DNA from: Zhenpiania hominis
Lineage (GTDB): Bacteria > Bacillota > Clostridia > Peptostreptococcales > Anaerovoracaceae
DNA length: 64,000 nucleotides
Reading direction: 5' to 3'
NCBI RefSeq assembly: GCF_014333425.1
Contig: NZ_JACRYT010000015.1
Coordinates: 1 to 64,000 of the forward strand
Shown here: in pieces, positions 18,596 to 28,128 of the stretch
Layout of the letters: each line of letters begins with the position of its first letter
Numbering within the stretch: the stretch's first letter is position 1
Position numbers and translations under genes: made by a program
The notes under the pieces: model-generated
The model's database searches: none
What the model was told of the DNA's origin: nothing
Seen by the model: the letters and a program-made list of their open reading frames with translations, nothing else

Positions 18596-18624
18596 TTGAC
18601 AAGTTTTTTCGGGATCACTAAAAT
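18596..18624 (+). promoter_or_regulatory. Promoter of the IclR-family gene
   Basis: TTGACA (18596-18601) and TAAAAT (18619-18624) are 17 bp apart, 33 bp upstream of the TTG start. Confidence 0.65.
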
Positions 18625-18656
18625 AAAACTAGTTAAAAAGAAAAGGGGGGATTCTT

Positions 18657-19436
18657 TTGGGAAATTCAGAAACACATGATGATAAAGGGGTCCAGTCGGT
18701 TGATCGGGTTTTAGATATCATTGAAGCACTGGCGGAAGAACCGGAAGGCCTGGGAATTACGGAGCTCGCCAACCGGGTAGGACTCCATAAAAGTACAGCG
18801 CACCGCCTGATTTCCACACTGGGCAGGAGAAATTATGTGCAGAAGCAGGAGAACGGGCACTATCGGATTGGCATCAAGCTGATTGAAGCGGTCAGCTGTT
18901 ACATCAACAGTCTGGAACTGGAGACAGAAGCACGTCCCTACGTGATCGATATCGCGTCCCATTTGGGGCTTACGGCGCATTTGGGCGTACTGGACGGGGA
19001 TCAGGTTGTATATGTTGAAAAAATGGACGTGGTATCCAGGGTGAAACTGTACTCACAGATTGGAGTTCGGATGCACGCGTACTGCTCATCCCTTGGGAAA
19101 TGCCTGCTTTCCAATTACTCAAAAGAAGAACTGGAAAACCGGATGAAGGACTGCAGCTTTATCCGATTTACACCAAATACGATCGGGAGTATTGACGAAC
19201 TCCATAAGGAGCTTTTGAAAGTCCGGAAGCAGGGCTGGGCAATGGATGATCAGGAGTTCGAGATTGGGCACCGGTGCATCAGCGCTCCCATTTACGACTA
19301 TCGAGGCGATATTATCGCGGCGATCAGCGCCAGCGGAGATGTGCGAGTGCTGACCGATGACCGAATTGAAGATACGGCCGAATATGTCCGGCAGGCGGCG
19401 CTGGAGCTTTCCAGGAGTATGGGATATACGGGGTAA
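18657..19436 (+). CDS. IclR-family transcriptional regulator
   Basis: This 259-residue protein starts with TTG at 18657, six bases after a GGGGGG site. The N-terminal winged HTH is clear (SVDRVLDIIEAL, GITELANRVGLHKSTAHRLI). The C-terminal IclR effector domain (about residues 80-255) includes LGLTAHLGVLDGDQVVYVEK, the SSLGKCLL segment and ISAPIYDYRGDIIAAISASG. The family usually controls catabolism of small acids or sugars. The nearest catabolic genes are the FIST-aldehyde dehydrogenase operon 4 kb away, but a regulatory link is only a guess. Confidence 0.92.
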   Translation: MGNSETHDDKGVQSVDRVLDIIEALAEEPEGLGITELANRVGLHKSTAHRLISTLGRRNYVQKQENGHYRIGIKLIEAVSCYINSLELETEARPYVIDIASHLGLTAHLGVLDGDQVVYVEKMDVVSRVKLYSQIGVRMHAYCSSLGKCLLSNYSKEELENRMKDCSFIRFTPNTIGSIDELHKELLKVRKQGWAMDDQEFEIGHRCISAPIYDYRGDIIAAISASGDVRVLTDDRIEDTAEYVRQAALELSRSMGYTG

Positions 19437-19442
19437 ACGAAG

Positions 19443-19482
19443 AAAACCCGCATTCTCGAAAAGAAGAGAATGCGGGTTTTTC
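19443..19482 (+). terminator. Terminator after the IclR-family gene
   Basis: A perfect 15-bp stem AAAACCCGCATTCTC (19443-19457) / GAGAATGCGGGTTTT (19466-19480) with a T run. Confidence 0.88.
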
Positions 19483-19625
19483 AATGCTTTCAGGTGTTTT
19501 TGTTAAATTTAACCCAAACTTAACAATGCAAAAACGAAAAGATTTAACAAACGAAGATTATAATGCAGCTGTATTTCAAGAAGGGCATTTGCAAAAGGTG
19601 TTTTGAACAGGAGGTAAAAAGAAAC

Positions 19626-21674
19626 ATGTCACAGAAAAGAAACAGAAGTTTCGCGATGAGAAAAATTGCTCTTGCGACAGCGGTCTTCGTATTGACATCC
19701 GTGGGATCCGGAGTTTACGCGGCGACCGAACATTGGAATGATGCTTCCCAGTCAGCGGATTCGGCAAGCTGGACACAGTGGAAAACAGATTGGGAAACCA
19801 TCAAAGACGACTATGAGCAGGTTTCCCTGACTCCGGGAGCGGACGAAACAGAGCTGAACTTCGCGTGGTACTCTCATGAAGAGGAAACTCCCAAGGTAAG
19901 AATTTCCAAGACGAAAAACGGATTGAAAAGCGCGAAAGAGCACAAAGGAACCCAGGAAGCGACGAATATCAACTACTCAGAAACACTGAAAGAATCCTTA
20001 AGTGACGGAACTTACATGGCCAACAAAGTGACCGTGACGGGAATCAAAGAAAATTCCAGGTATTATTATCAGGTTTACCAGAATGGCGCATGGCAGGATG
20101 TAGAGACTTACCGGGCAAATGATTTTGACAATTATTCCGTTCTTTACGTAGCGGATCCGCAGATCGGCGCGTGCAGCGGACAGACCGGAGCGGATGGAAA
20201 GCTTTCAGGAGAGCTGGCGGCGCGAAACGACGCGTACAACTGGAATGAAATCCTCAATGAAACCGCGGAGCAACACGAGGATCTGAGTTTTATGATTTCC
20301 GCGGGCGACCAGGTCAACACAGCGGGAAATGAGTATGAATACGCGGGATATCTGTATCCGGAGGCTATGGATTCCCTTCCAAGCTCGAACATCATCGGAA
20401 ACCATGACAGCGGAAATAAGAACTATTCCTGGCACTTTAACAACCCCAACTCCTTTAACACAGACGGAAGTCAGAGCGCCTATACGGACGGACATACAAC
20501 CGCCGGTTCGGATTATTACTTCACATACGGAGATGTTCTCTACATTTCCATTGACACGAATAATTACAACTGCGCTACCCATGAGAATGTAATCAAAAAG
20601 GCGGTGGATGAAAACAAAGACTGCAAATGGCGGGTGGTTATTTTCCATCAGGACATTTACGGTTCCGGGGCGGATCACTCGGATTCAGACGGTATGGTGC
20701 TGAGAACACAGCTGACTCCGCTGATGGACGAGTATGATATTGATGTTGTGCTTCAGGGACATGACCACACCTATTCCAGAAGCTACCAGCTGACCAGCGA
20801 CGGAAAGGAACATAAAGAATACAACAATTCCAACTATCGGGGGGATGAAGATTATCAGAAAGAGAATCTGTGCTACAATCTGACCAGCACAGCGGAAGAC
20901 GGAAACACACTGACAAATCCGGAAGGAACGGTATACTTTGAACAGAATTCCGCCACTGGATCCAAGTTCTATGAACTGATTGCGGAACAGCAGAACTTCA
21001 TCGCCGAGAGAAGCCAGACCTGGACGCCGACTTATTCGGTAATGAACGTAAACGACAACCGCCTGTCCATTACGACTTACGATGCCAGCACCGGCGAGCA
21101 GTTGGAAAATTCCTCCACTTACACGATTATCAAGGAAGAAAAGACACCGACCGCTCCGGCAAAAGAAACGTATGACATTTCCAAAGCCGTTGTAAGCGGA
21201 ATCAAGGATAAAACCTATAATGGTAAAAAACAGACACAGAGTATCACAGTAAGGTACAATGGGAAGACCCTGACCGCAAATAAAGACTATACCGTTTCTT
21301 ACAGCAATAACAAGAAAATGGGTACCGCGTCTGTAACGATTGCCGGAAAAGGTGAGTATACCGGAACGATTGAGAAAACTTTCAAGATCAGGCCGAAAAA
21401 ACCGGTTATTATGACAAAAGCCGCTGGCAAACAGAAAGCTGTTGTGAGATGGAAAAAGGTGACAGGCGCCAATGGATACCGAATTTATACGGCAGCTAAG
21501 AAAAACGGAAAATTCAAGCCTGTGAAGACGATTAAAAAAGGAAAGACGCTAAGGACAACGATTAAAAATCTGAAGAAAGGCAACCGTTACATCAAGGTGA
21601 GAGCGTACAGAAACGTAAACGGCAAGAAAGTATTCAGCGCTTACAGTACTGTAAAGAGAGTGAAGGTTAGATAG
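19626..21674 (+). CDS. Secreted calcineurin-like metallophosphoesterase with purple-acid-phosphatase-type N domain
   Basis: This 682-residue exported phosphoesterase uses ATG 19626 after AGGAGGT. The signal peptide runs to about residue 33 (ALATAVFVLTSVGSGVYAA). An FN3-like N domain (ELNFAWYSHEEETPKVRIS) precedes the catalytic core, as in purple acid phosphatases. Metal motifs are present: Asp177 in VADPQIG, Asp228 in SAGDQV, GNHD at 258-261, a distal FHQDIY and LQGHDHTYSR. The C terminus adds an Ig-like module (YNGKKQTQSITVRYNGKTL) and an FN3-like module of the type seen in the protease. The substrate is unknown. It probably releases phosphate from organic phosphates outside the cell. Confidence 0.92.
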   Translation: MSQKRNRSFAMRKIALATAVFVLTSVGSGVYAATEHWNDASQSADSASWTQWKTDWETIKDDYEQVSLTPGADETELNFAWYSHEEETPKVRISKTKNGLKSAKEHKGTQEATNINYSETLKESLSDGTYMANKVTVTGIKENSRYYYQVYQNGAWQDVETYRANDFDNYSVLYVADPQIGACSGQTGADGKLSGELAARNDAYNWNEILNETAEQHEDLSFMISAGDQVNTAGNEYEYAGYLYPEAMDSLPSSNIIGNHDSGNKNYSWHFNNPNSFNTDGSQSAYTDGHTTAGSDYYFTYGDVLYISIDTNNYNCATHENVIKKAVDENKDCKWRVVIFHQDIYGSGADHSDSDGMVLRTQLTPLMDEYDIDVVLQGHDHTYSRSYQLTSDGKEHKEYNNSNYRGDEDYQKENLCYNLTSTAEDGNTLTNPEGTVYFEQNSATGSKFYELIAEQQNFIAERSQTWTPTYSVMNVNDNRLSITTYDASTGEQLENSSTYTIIKEEKTPTAPAKETYDISKAVVSGIKDKTYNGKKQTQSITVRYNGKTLTANKDYTVSYSNNKKMGTASVTIAGKGEYTGTIEKTFKIRPKKPVIMTKAAGKQKAVVRWKKVTGANGYRIYTAAKKNGKFKPVKTIKKGKTLRTTIKNLKKGNRYIKVRAYRNVNGKKVFSAYSTVKRVKVR

Positions 21675-21682
21675 AGCCATTT

Positions 21683-22831
21683 ATGAAAAAGGTAATGCTG
21701 GGAAAGAGAAGGGCGCTGACCCTTCTCCTGGCGTCTATGCTGTTCATATTGTTCCTGCTCGGAATCGTGCTCATCAACGATTTTGATAAGGCGGAAATTG
21801 TGGGTACCTACGGCAGAGACTTTGAGAATGCCGTAGTTACTCGCGTTATTAAAGATAATCTGGCAGAAGACGGACAGCGGTATGGCAGCCAGGAAATCGA
21901 AATTGAAATTACAAAAGGGGATCATGAGGGAGAAACGATGGAAGCGACCAGCCCGAGCGGGACACTGTTCGGCGCGGACTGCAAAGAAGGGATGCGGGTC
22001 ATTGTCATCTTAAGTGAAAGTGGGGATACGGCAATGGCTACCGTGTACAGCCAGGACAGAACGCTGGCGATTTATGGGTACGCGCTGCTTTTCTTTCTGA
22101 TGCTGGGGTTAATCGGAGGCGTAAAAGGCGTGAAAGCGGCGATTAGTTTGATCTTCGCGCTGGTATGCATTTTCGCGGTGATGCTGCCTCTTATGTACCG
22201 AGGCGTTTCCCCGTTGCTTTCGGCAGTTCTTGTATCCATGTTTACGACTGTTTTTACAATTTTTGTCGTCAGCGGGGTATCCAGGAAATCGGTGGCGGCG
22301 ATTCTGGGAACGGTGTTTGGTGTTATAATCGCGGCGGTTTCCGCGGTTATGTTTGGAATTGTCGCGGGGATTGACGGATATAATGTGTCTGATATTGAGA
22401 GCCTCCTTTATATCGCCCAGTATTCAAAGGTGAATGTCGGGGAGCTTCTCTTCGCGGGAATTATTATTTCCGCTCTGGGAGCGGTGATGGATGTAGCGGT
22501 GGATATTGCCTCCGCCATGAATGAAGTAAAGCGGCACAAGCCGGATATTACCAGGCAGGCGTTGTTCCATGCGGGAATGAATGTGGGAAGAGATACCATG
22601 GGGACAATGAGCAATACCTTGATTTTGGCCTTTGTTGGAGGATCGCTGTCAACCCTGGTTCTCAATTACGCGTATAATCTGCCCTATATGCAGATTATAA
22701 ACTCCTACAATACAGGAATTGAAATTATGCAGGGAATTGCTGGAAGCATGGGAATTATCGCGGCGGTGCCTTTTGTCGCTCTGATCGGATCCATTTTCTT
22801 TACCCAAAAGCCAGGGAAGGAAAATGAGTAG
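21683..22831 (+). CDS. YibE/F-family membrane protein
   Basis: This 382-residue protein begins with one membrane helix and an extracytoplasmic domain of about 90 residues (TRVIKDNL...). A C-terminal block of seven or so membrane segments follows, with the family signatures KGVKAAISLIFALVCIF and AGIIISALGAVMDVAVDIASAMNE. The YibE/F family is conserved in Gram-positive bacteria but has no established function. It starts 8 bp after the phosphoesterase stop with no strong ribosome site, suggesting coupling to the upstream gene. Transport is a plausible but unproven role. Confidence 0.85.
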   Translation: MKKVMLGKRRALTLLLASMLFILFLLGIVLINDFDKAEIVGTYGRDFENAVVTRVIKDNLAEDGQRYGSQEIEIEITKGDHEGETMEATSPSGTLFGADCKEGMRVIVILSESGDTAMATVYSQDRTLAIYGYALLFFLMLGLIGGVKGVKAAISLIFALVCIFAVMLPLMYRGVSPLLSAVLVSMFTTVFTIFVVSGVSRKSVAAILGTVFGVIIAAVSAVMFGIVAGIDGYNVSDIESLLYIAQYSKVNVGELLFAGIIISALGAVMDVAVDIASAMNEVKRHKPDITRQALFHAGMNVGRDTMGTMSNTLILAFVGGSLSTLVLNYAYNLPYMQIINSYNTGIEIMQGIAGSMGIIAAVPFVALIGSIFFTQKPGKENE

Positions 22832-22834
22832 AAA

Positions 22835-22868
22835 AAAAGAAAACGAGCGGAGCGCCCGTTTTCTTTTT
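22835..22868. terminator. Terminator between convergent yibE/F-like and aldehyde dehydrogenase genes
   Basis: AAAGAAAACG-A-GCG pairs with CGC-C-CGTTTTCTTT, with A-rich and T-rich flanks on either side that would serve both directions. Confidence 0.75.
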
Positions 22869-22881
22869 GTGGGTATGTGTC

Positions 22882-24315
22882 TTATTCGTAGATATTCTTG
22901 AGAACAATATTTTTTACCCTGGTCATTTCGTCGAAGGTGGACATGACGCCTTCGGTTCCGATTCCGCTGTGCTTCCATCCGCCGAACGGCATTTCGAAAG
23001 CGCGGAAGAAGCTGGCTCCGTTAATGACGGCACCGCCGGCCTCCATGGCTTTGGCGACCTTGAAGGCTCTTTTCTGATCTCTTGAGAATACACAGCTTGA
23101 GAGACCGAAGATGGAATTATTGGCAATTTCAATCGCTTCTTCGTCTGTGTCAAAGCCGATAATCGGAACAACCGGTCCGAAAATTTCCATATCTTTCGCT
23201 ACATCCGCGGTCTTTGGAACATCTACAATAACCGTCGGTTCGTAGAAGGCTCCGTTTCTGTGTCCGCCCAGAATGATTTTTCCGCCCTGCTGAACGGTCA
23301 ATTCCACTTCTTTTTCTACTTTGATCGCGGCCTTTTCGCTGATCAGGCAGGCAATCTGCGTATCTTCCTGATCCGGCATGCCGACCTTCATCTGTTTGAT
23401 TCGTTCTACGCATTTCTTCGCGAATTCATCCTTCAGCGAATTGTGAATCAGAAAACGTTTGCTGGCGCAGCATACCTGACCGGTATTGTACATACGCCCC
23501 CATACCATTTCTTCCACAGCCAGATCCACATCTCCATCCTCCAGCAGGATGAAAGCGTCGTTTCCGCCCAGCTCCAGAGCAGTATGGGTAAGGTTTCCGG
23601 CGGCGATTTTCGCGGTATCAATGCCTACTTCGGTGCTGCCGGTCAGAGTGACCAGATGAACCCGCGGATCCGCGACAGCTGTGCTCTTTACAGCTCCCGG
23701 CGCAGTCAGACACTGGATGGCTCCGTTAGGAACCCCTGCTTCCACCAGCATTTCTGTCAGCCTCATCAGAGTCAGCGGGTTGTCCGAAGACGGCAGCACG
23801 ATGGCGGCGTTTCCCATCATCAGGGCCGGCGCTACTTTCTGATCGTACAGGTCGCATGGGAAGTTGAACGGAATGATACACGCCACAACGCCGATTGGTT
23901 CTCTTGTTACAAGCTGCATGTGCGACTCCTGTCCGGCTTCGGTTCCCGGAGGGATAATAGACCCGTAGTAATGTTTGGCGTGTTCGATGAATCCGGAGAA
24001 TCCGATGTTGATATTGCCGATTTCCGCTCTCGCCTCATTAATCGGCTTTCCGTTTTCCGCCGACAAGGTCTGAGCGAGACTTTCCTTGTTCTGTTCTACA
24101 ATGTCCAGGAATTTATACAGTACCTTTGCCCGTTCGGAAATAGGAACCTGCTCCCAGACTTTCTGCCCGGCAACTGCCGCGTCGATGGCTTTTTCCACAT
24201 CTTCCGCGGTTGCCTTTGGTACGCTTTCAATTACCTTTCCGGTGGCAGGCGCCAGTACATCAAAGGTTTCGCCGCTTACGCTATCCACTTTTTTCCCATT
24301 AATAATCATTTTCAT
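22882..24315 (-). CDS. NAD(P)-dependent aldehyde dehydrogenase
   Basis: This 477-residue enzyme of the ALDH superfamily oxidises an aldehyde to the acid. It shows PFNFPCDLYDQKVAPALMMGN, the NAD-binding TLTGSTEVG, the catalytic Glu in LELGGNDAF and the catalytic Cys in NTGQVCCASKR, and the C-terminal EMPFGGWKHSGIG. The sequence type is nearest to succinate-semialdehyde/glyceraldehyde dehydrogenase-like members, but the substrate cannot be fixed. It is the second gene of a minus-strand operon, 35 bp after the FIST-domain gene. Confidence 0.93.
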   Translation of the reverse strand: MKMIINGKKVDSVSGETFDVLAPATGKVIESVPKATAEDVEKAIDAAVAGQKVWEQVPISERAKVLYKFLDIVEQNKESLAQTLSAENGKPINEARAEIGNINIGFSGFIEHAKHYYGSIIPPGTEAGQESHMQLVTREPIGVVACIIPFNFPCDLYDQKVAPALMMGNAAIVLPSSDNPLTLMRLTEMLVEAGVPNGAIQCLTAPGAVKSTAVADPRVHLVTLTGSTEVGIDTAKIAAGNLTHTALELGGNDAFILLEDGDVDLAVEEMVWGRMYNTGQVCCASKRFLIHNSLKDEFAKKCVERIKQMKVGMPDQEDTQIACLISEKAAIKVEKEVELTVQQGGKIILGGHRNGAFYEPTVIVDVPKTADVAKDMEIFGPVVPIIGFDTDEEAIEIANNSIFGLSSCVFSRDQKRAFKVAKAMEAGGAVINGASFFRAFEMPFGGWKHSGIGTEGVMSTFDEMTRVKNIVLKNIYE

Positions 24316-24350
24316 AGTCCTGTTCTCCCTTCTGTTTTTTGTGGTTTCCC

Positions 24351-25520
24351 TTATTTTCCAAATGCGGTAAAGGACAGCATCAGTCCGCCGCAGGTATTGT
24401 TTCCGTCATCTTCATATCCGTATTCGCCGAAGGTAAATTCGGTAATGAACGGAATGTCACCAACTGTCTTTTTAATCAGATCCGCGACCTCTCCGATTCT
24501 GGCGTCAATTCCGGCTCTTCTTCCGCCGCAGTGGACTAGATGAAGGGCTCCGATTTCGCCGTTCATTTTCGCTTTTAACTCTTCCAGAGTCTTGCCTACG
24601 GAGGAAATCAGTTCGTCAACGGTCGCTTCCATAAGAACAACCGCTGTCCCGACAGCCAGATTATTTCCGATAGCCATGGAGCCGTCATCGTTTCCGTTCA
24701 TAGGGTGGCGGATAGCGGTCAAATCGCCCAGACGATCCTTAACGCCCAACGGATTGGTAATGGCGTAGCTCAAAAGATTTCCTCCCGCTACATCCGCCGC
24801 GCTGGCGCCGGTCCATTCCCGATATTTATCCAGGGCGGCGACACCATCAATTTCCTGAAGGGTTCGATATCCGTCGATCTTTGTAATGACGCCGGCTTTT
24901 CCGGTTTCACGGTAAGCGCCGGTAAATTTATTGGCAAATGGCTTGTCCGTGTAGAAGAAAGCGACGGATACGCCTTCCGGAGCTACCATCTGATCGGTGT
25001 AAATCAGCCATTCTCCGGTAATGGTGTTGTCCGCGGCTGTTCCACCGAACATCGGAACTCTTCCGATGACCTCCGTAATGCCTTTCAGATAAAATTCCTC
25101 TTCCCCGGACGGAGCGGACATATAGAAGTAATCGGGGGCTTTGTCCGTACCGGCGTTTTTCAGCGCCATCTGGGCGACTTTCTTTCCGGTCTCCCGCGCT
25201 GTGCCTTCTTTGGGCATTCCCGCCACTCCGACTTTCAGATCCGGATCCGCGATTCCCATGATGCCGACGAATCCATCGTCGCCAGTTACAAATCCATCCT
25301 GCGTGATCACCCCTGTAAAGGATGTATTTCCGATCAGCGGAATCCCCGGAAGCTCAGCGGAAATGGCGTTAAGCAACGTTTTCTGGTCGTACTGAACCCC
25401 ACTGTATACAAAAGCCAGCTTCATATTGTCCGCGATTTCTTTTACCTGCTGAGCAGCTTCTTTTCCCGCGAGCGCCGCGTCTTTCTTTGTGCTTGTACCT
25501 GTTTTTGCGTTTAACATCAT
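24351..25520 (-). CDS. FIST-domain protein (FIST_N + FIST_C)
   Basis: This is a 389-residue soluble protein. The N half carries the FIST_N pattern (LAFVYSGVQYDQKTLLNAI, PLIGNTSFTGVIT, FGGTAADNT) and the C half the FIST_C pattern (NPLGVK, NNLAVGTAVVLMEA, LHLVHCGGRR, GEYGYEDDGNNTCGGLMLSFTAFG). FIST domains are proposed small-ligand sensors, usually joined to signalling outputs; here the protein stands alone and leads an operon with an aldehyde dehydrogenase. AAGGAGG precedes the tandem ATG ATG start. It may sense or bind the dehydrogenase's substrate, but that is inference. Confidence 0.88.
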   Translation of the reverse strand: MMLNAKTGTSTKKDAALAGKEAAQQVKEIADNMKLAFVYSGVQYDQKTLLNAISAELPGIPLIGNTSFTGVITQDGFVTGDDGFVGIMGIADPDLKVGVAGMPKEGTARETGKKVAQMALKNAGTDKAPDYFYMSAPSGEEEFYLKGITEVIGRVPMFGGTAADNTITGEWLIYTDQMVAPEGVSVAFFYTDKPFANKFTGAYRETGKAGVITKIDGYRTLQEIDGVAALDKYREWTGASAADVAGGNLLSYAITNPLGVKDRLGDLTAIRHPMNGNDDGSMAIGNNLAVGTAVVLMEATVDELISSVGKTLEELKAKMNGEIGALHLVHCGGRRAGIDARIGEVADLIKKTVGDIPFITEFTFGEYGYEDDGNNTCGGLMLSFTAFGK

Positions 25521-25581
25521 TCTATACCTCCTTATGATTGATTCTGTTCTTAATCTCTTTCCTGGTTCCTTAACTACTTAT

Positions 25582-25610
25582 AGGATAATTCTGAAAGTTC
25601 TGCTAGTCAA
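25582..25610 (-). promoter_or_regulatory. Promoter of the FIST-aldehyde dehydrogenase operon
   Basis: On the minus strand, TTGACT (25610-25605) and TATCCT (25587-25582) are 17 bp apart, 62 bp upstream of the FIST gene start. Confidence 0.5.
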
Positions 25611-25753
25611 TAGAGCCGGTTTTGCAATGCAGACAGTCGGTTTCATAATGCGGAACAGCGAAAAAAGGGGAAAAGGGAATTGTAAAAACAGGTGATTTAT
25701 TATAGAATAAGTTAGTATCAGTTTTATACATAAGGAACAAAAGGGGAAAGAAA

Positions 25754-26536
25754 ATGACTGGAAACAGAAAGGGAAAAAGACGCAGAGCCTTTGTGTTGAT
25801 TTTGTTGTTTCTGGTATTGTCGGGGTTCAATTTTTTCGTGTCGCCGCATATACGGGACAAGGCGGGAGAGGGAGAAACCGTTTCGGTCAGCGCTTCCGCG
25901 CCGGCACAGTCGGAAACTGCCCGGGAAGAAACTTCGCCCTCTGAAGAGGATAAGGTTTCCACGGTGGACAAGTCTTCCGAGTATCTGATTCTGGTGAATA
26001 AGACACATGGGCTTGGAAAGAATTATGAGCCGGAAGATCTGAAGAATGTGAATTCTGTAGCAGGCGACAGAGACGGCAAGTATCAGAAAATGCGCAGGAA
26101 GGCGGCGAATGCTTTTAATCGGCTGACAAAAGCAGCGAAACGGGAAGGTCATATCATCAAGCTGACCAGCGGATATCGGCCGTATTCCTATCAGCAGATT
26201 CTTTATCGTCAGTATGTAAAGGAGGACGGAAAGAACCGGGCGGAACAGTACAGCGCAAAGCCGGGATACAGTGAACATCAGACCGGACTGGTCGCGGATG
26301 TTTCCTCACCGTCGGTCAATTATAATCTGGTGCAGGCGTACGGTAATACGGCTGAGGGAAAATGGCTCGCGAAAAACGCGCACAAGTACGGCTTTATCAT
26401 TCGATATCCGAAAGGGAAAGAGGATATTACCGGATATGAGTATGAGCCGTGGCATCTGCGCTATGTGGGGAAAGACGCGGCTGCCGAGATTTACAGCCGG
26501 GGCGTGACTCTGGAGGAATATCTGGGCGAGTCCTGA
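25754..26536 (+). CDS. Membrane-anchored D-alanyl-D-alanine carboxypeptidase (M15B, VanY-like)
   Basis: This 260-residue protein has a basic start and one membrane helix (residues about 12-32), then a low-complexity Ser/Glu linker. The M15B peptidase domain follows. Zinc-site motifs are present: SGYRPYSYQQ, SEHQTGLVADVS (SxHxxGxAxD type, with Val for Ala) and YEPWHLRYVG. The enzyme is expected to trim the terminal D-Ala of peptidoglycan stem peptides outside the membrane. No vancomycin-resistance genes are nearby, so this is ordinary cell-wall metabolism. It is monocistronic. Confidence 0.92.
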   Translation: MTGNRKGKRRRAFVLILLFLVLSGFNFFVSPHIRDKAGEGETVSVSASAPAQSETAREETSPSEEDKVSTVDKSSEYLILVNKTHGLGKNYEPEDLKNVNSVAGDRDGKYQKMRRKAANAFNRLTKAAKREGHIIKLTSGYRPYSYQQILYRQYVKEDGKNRAEQYSAKPGYSEHQTGLVADVSSPSVNYNLVQAYGNTAEGKWLAKNAHKYGFIIRYPKGKEDITGYEYEPWHLRYVGKDAAAEIYSRGVTLEEYLGES

Positions 26537-26604
26537 AGCGCTGAGAAATAGAAAAGAAAGAAGCAGTTGTTTTGTAAGAAACGTTGAGTAATAAGGAGGG
26601 CAAT

Positions 26605-28116
26605 ATGGCAGAGTATTTTAATGAACCATCCAGGACATTCAGTGAGTATTTGCTGGTTCCGGGGTATTCTTCAAAGGAGTGCAGGGTTGATAACGTGAGT
26701 CTTGCGACTCCGGTAGTCAAGTTCAGGAAAGGTGAAGAATCCGCAATCAGTATGAAGATTCCGCTTGTTTCCGCCATCATGCAGGCGGTATCCGATGATA
26801 AGCTGGCGGTCGCGCTGGCCAAGGAAGGCGGAATTTCTTTTATATATGCGTCTCAGACCATTGAGAATCAGGCGGCGATGATCCGCAGAGTTAAGAGCCA
26901 CAAGGCGGGATTTGTGACGAGCGACGCCAATATCCGGCCGGATCAGACCCTGGGCGAACTGCTGGAGCTGAAAAAGCGGACCGGTCATTCGACGACGGCG
27001 GTTACCGAGGACGGAACGGCGGAAGGCAAGCTGGTCGGTATTGTGACCAGCAGAGACTACCGGATCAGCCGGATGTCGCTGGAAACAAAGGTAAAAGAGT
27101 TCATGACGCCCTTTGAAAAGCTGATTTATGTAAAAGAAGGCGCGACTCTTTCGGAAGCCAATGATGTTCTGTGGGACAACAAACTGAACACGGTTCCGGT
27201 AATCGACGATAATCAGAGACTGACGCATTTTGTATTCCGCAAGGACTATGATACCCACAAAGCGTATCCTAACGAGTTGCTGGACGAGCACAAGCGTTAT
27301 ATGGTGGGAGCCGGCGTTAATACCCGGGATTACGCGGAACGGATACCGGCTCTGGTAGAAGCGGGAGCGGACGTGCTCTGCATCGATTCTTCCGAGGGTT
27401 TTTCCGAGTGGCAGAAGGATACGCTGGATTTTGTCCGCGAGAAGTACGGAGATTCCGTGAAAATCGGCGCCGGAAATGTTGTGGATCGGGATGGATTCAA
27501 CTATCTGGCGGAAGCGGGAGCGGACTTCATCAAGATCGGCATCGGCGGCGGTTCCATCTGTATTACAAGAGAGCAGAAGGGAATCGGACGCGGCCAGGCC
27601 AGCGCGGTCATCGAGGTAGCGCAGGCCAGAAACGAGTACTATGAGAAAACCGGAATCTACATTCCGATCTGTTCAGACGGCGGAATTGTTTACGATTATC
27701 ATATGACCCTGGCACTGGCTATGGGAGCGGACTTTATCATGCTGGGAAGATATTTCTCACGGTTTGACGAATCTCCGACCAACAAACTGAATATTAACGG
27801 AAATTACGTGAAGGAGTACTGGGGAGAAGGCTCCAACCGCGCCAGGAACTGGCAGCGTTACGACATGGGCGGCGACAGCAAGCTTTCCTTTGAAGAGGGT
27901 GTAGACTCCTATGTTCCTTACGCGGGAGCACTGAGCGACAATGTGCGTTACTCCCTGCAGAAGGTGAAATCCACGATGTGCAACTGCGGAGCACTGACGA
28001 TTCCGGAGCTGCAGAAAAAAGCGAAGATGACGATTGTTTCCGCGACCAGTATCGTGGAGGGCGGAGCACACGATGTCATTTTGAAAGAAACTTCAAACAG
28101 CAGTAATATGAGATAA
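26605..28116 (+). CDS. guaB: Inosine-5'-monophosphate dehydrogenase
   Basis: GuaB catalyses IMP to XMP, the committed step to GMP. The 503-residue protein uses ATG 26605 (site AAGGAGGG). It has the TIM-barrel start [10 protein letters not shown]...[13 protein letters not shown], a CBS-pair insertion at about 95-215 ([27 protein letters not shown]), the catalytic loop [12 protein letters not shown] with Cys, and [14 protein letters not shown]. The catalytic and phosphate-binding regions are of the longer variant seen in some Firmicutes and Actinobacteria. It lies 12 bp before guaA in a purine operon. Confidence 0.96.
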   Translation: MAEYFNEPSRTFSEYLLVPGYSSKECRVDNVSLATPVVKFRKGEESAISMKIPLVSAIMQAVSDDKLAVALAKEGGISFIYASQTIENQAAMIRRVKSHKAGFVTSDANIRPDQTLGELLELKKRTGHSTTAVTEDGTAEGKLVGIVTSRDYRISRMSLETKVKEFMTPFEKLIYVKEGATLSEANDVLWDNKLNTVPVIDDNQRLTHFVFRKDYDTHKAYPNELLDEHKRYMVGAGVNTRDYAERIPALVEAGADVLCIDSSEGFSEWQKDTLDFVREKYGDSVKIGAGNVVDRDGFNYLAEAGADFIKIGIGGGSICITREQKGIGRGQASAVIEVAQARNEYYEKTGIYIPICSDGGIVYDYHMTLALAMGADFIMLGRYFSRFDESPTNKLNINGNYVKEYWGEGSNRARNWQRYDMGGDSKLSFEEGVDSYVPYAGALSDNVRYSLQKVKSTMCNCGALTIPELQKKAKMTIVSATSIVEGGAHDVILKETSNSSNMR

Positions 28117-28128
28117 GGAGATTGCGGT

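Noticed and set aside
19500..19512. TTGTTAAATTTAAC as a Rex box upstream of the phosphoesterase
   Set aside because: Half-sites have no 4-bp spacer as in the Rex consensus; the match is just an AT-rich palindrome.
23260..24543. 427-codon plus-strand frame
   Set aside because: It lies opposite the aldehyde dehydrogenase and FIST genes, has no ribosome site and no recognisable protein pattern.
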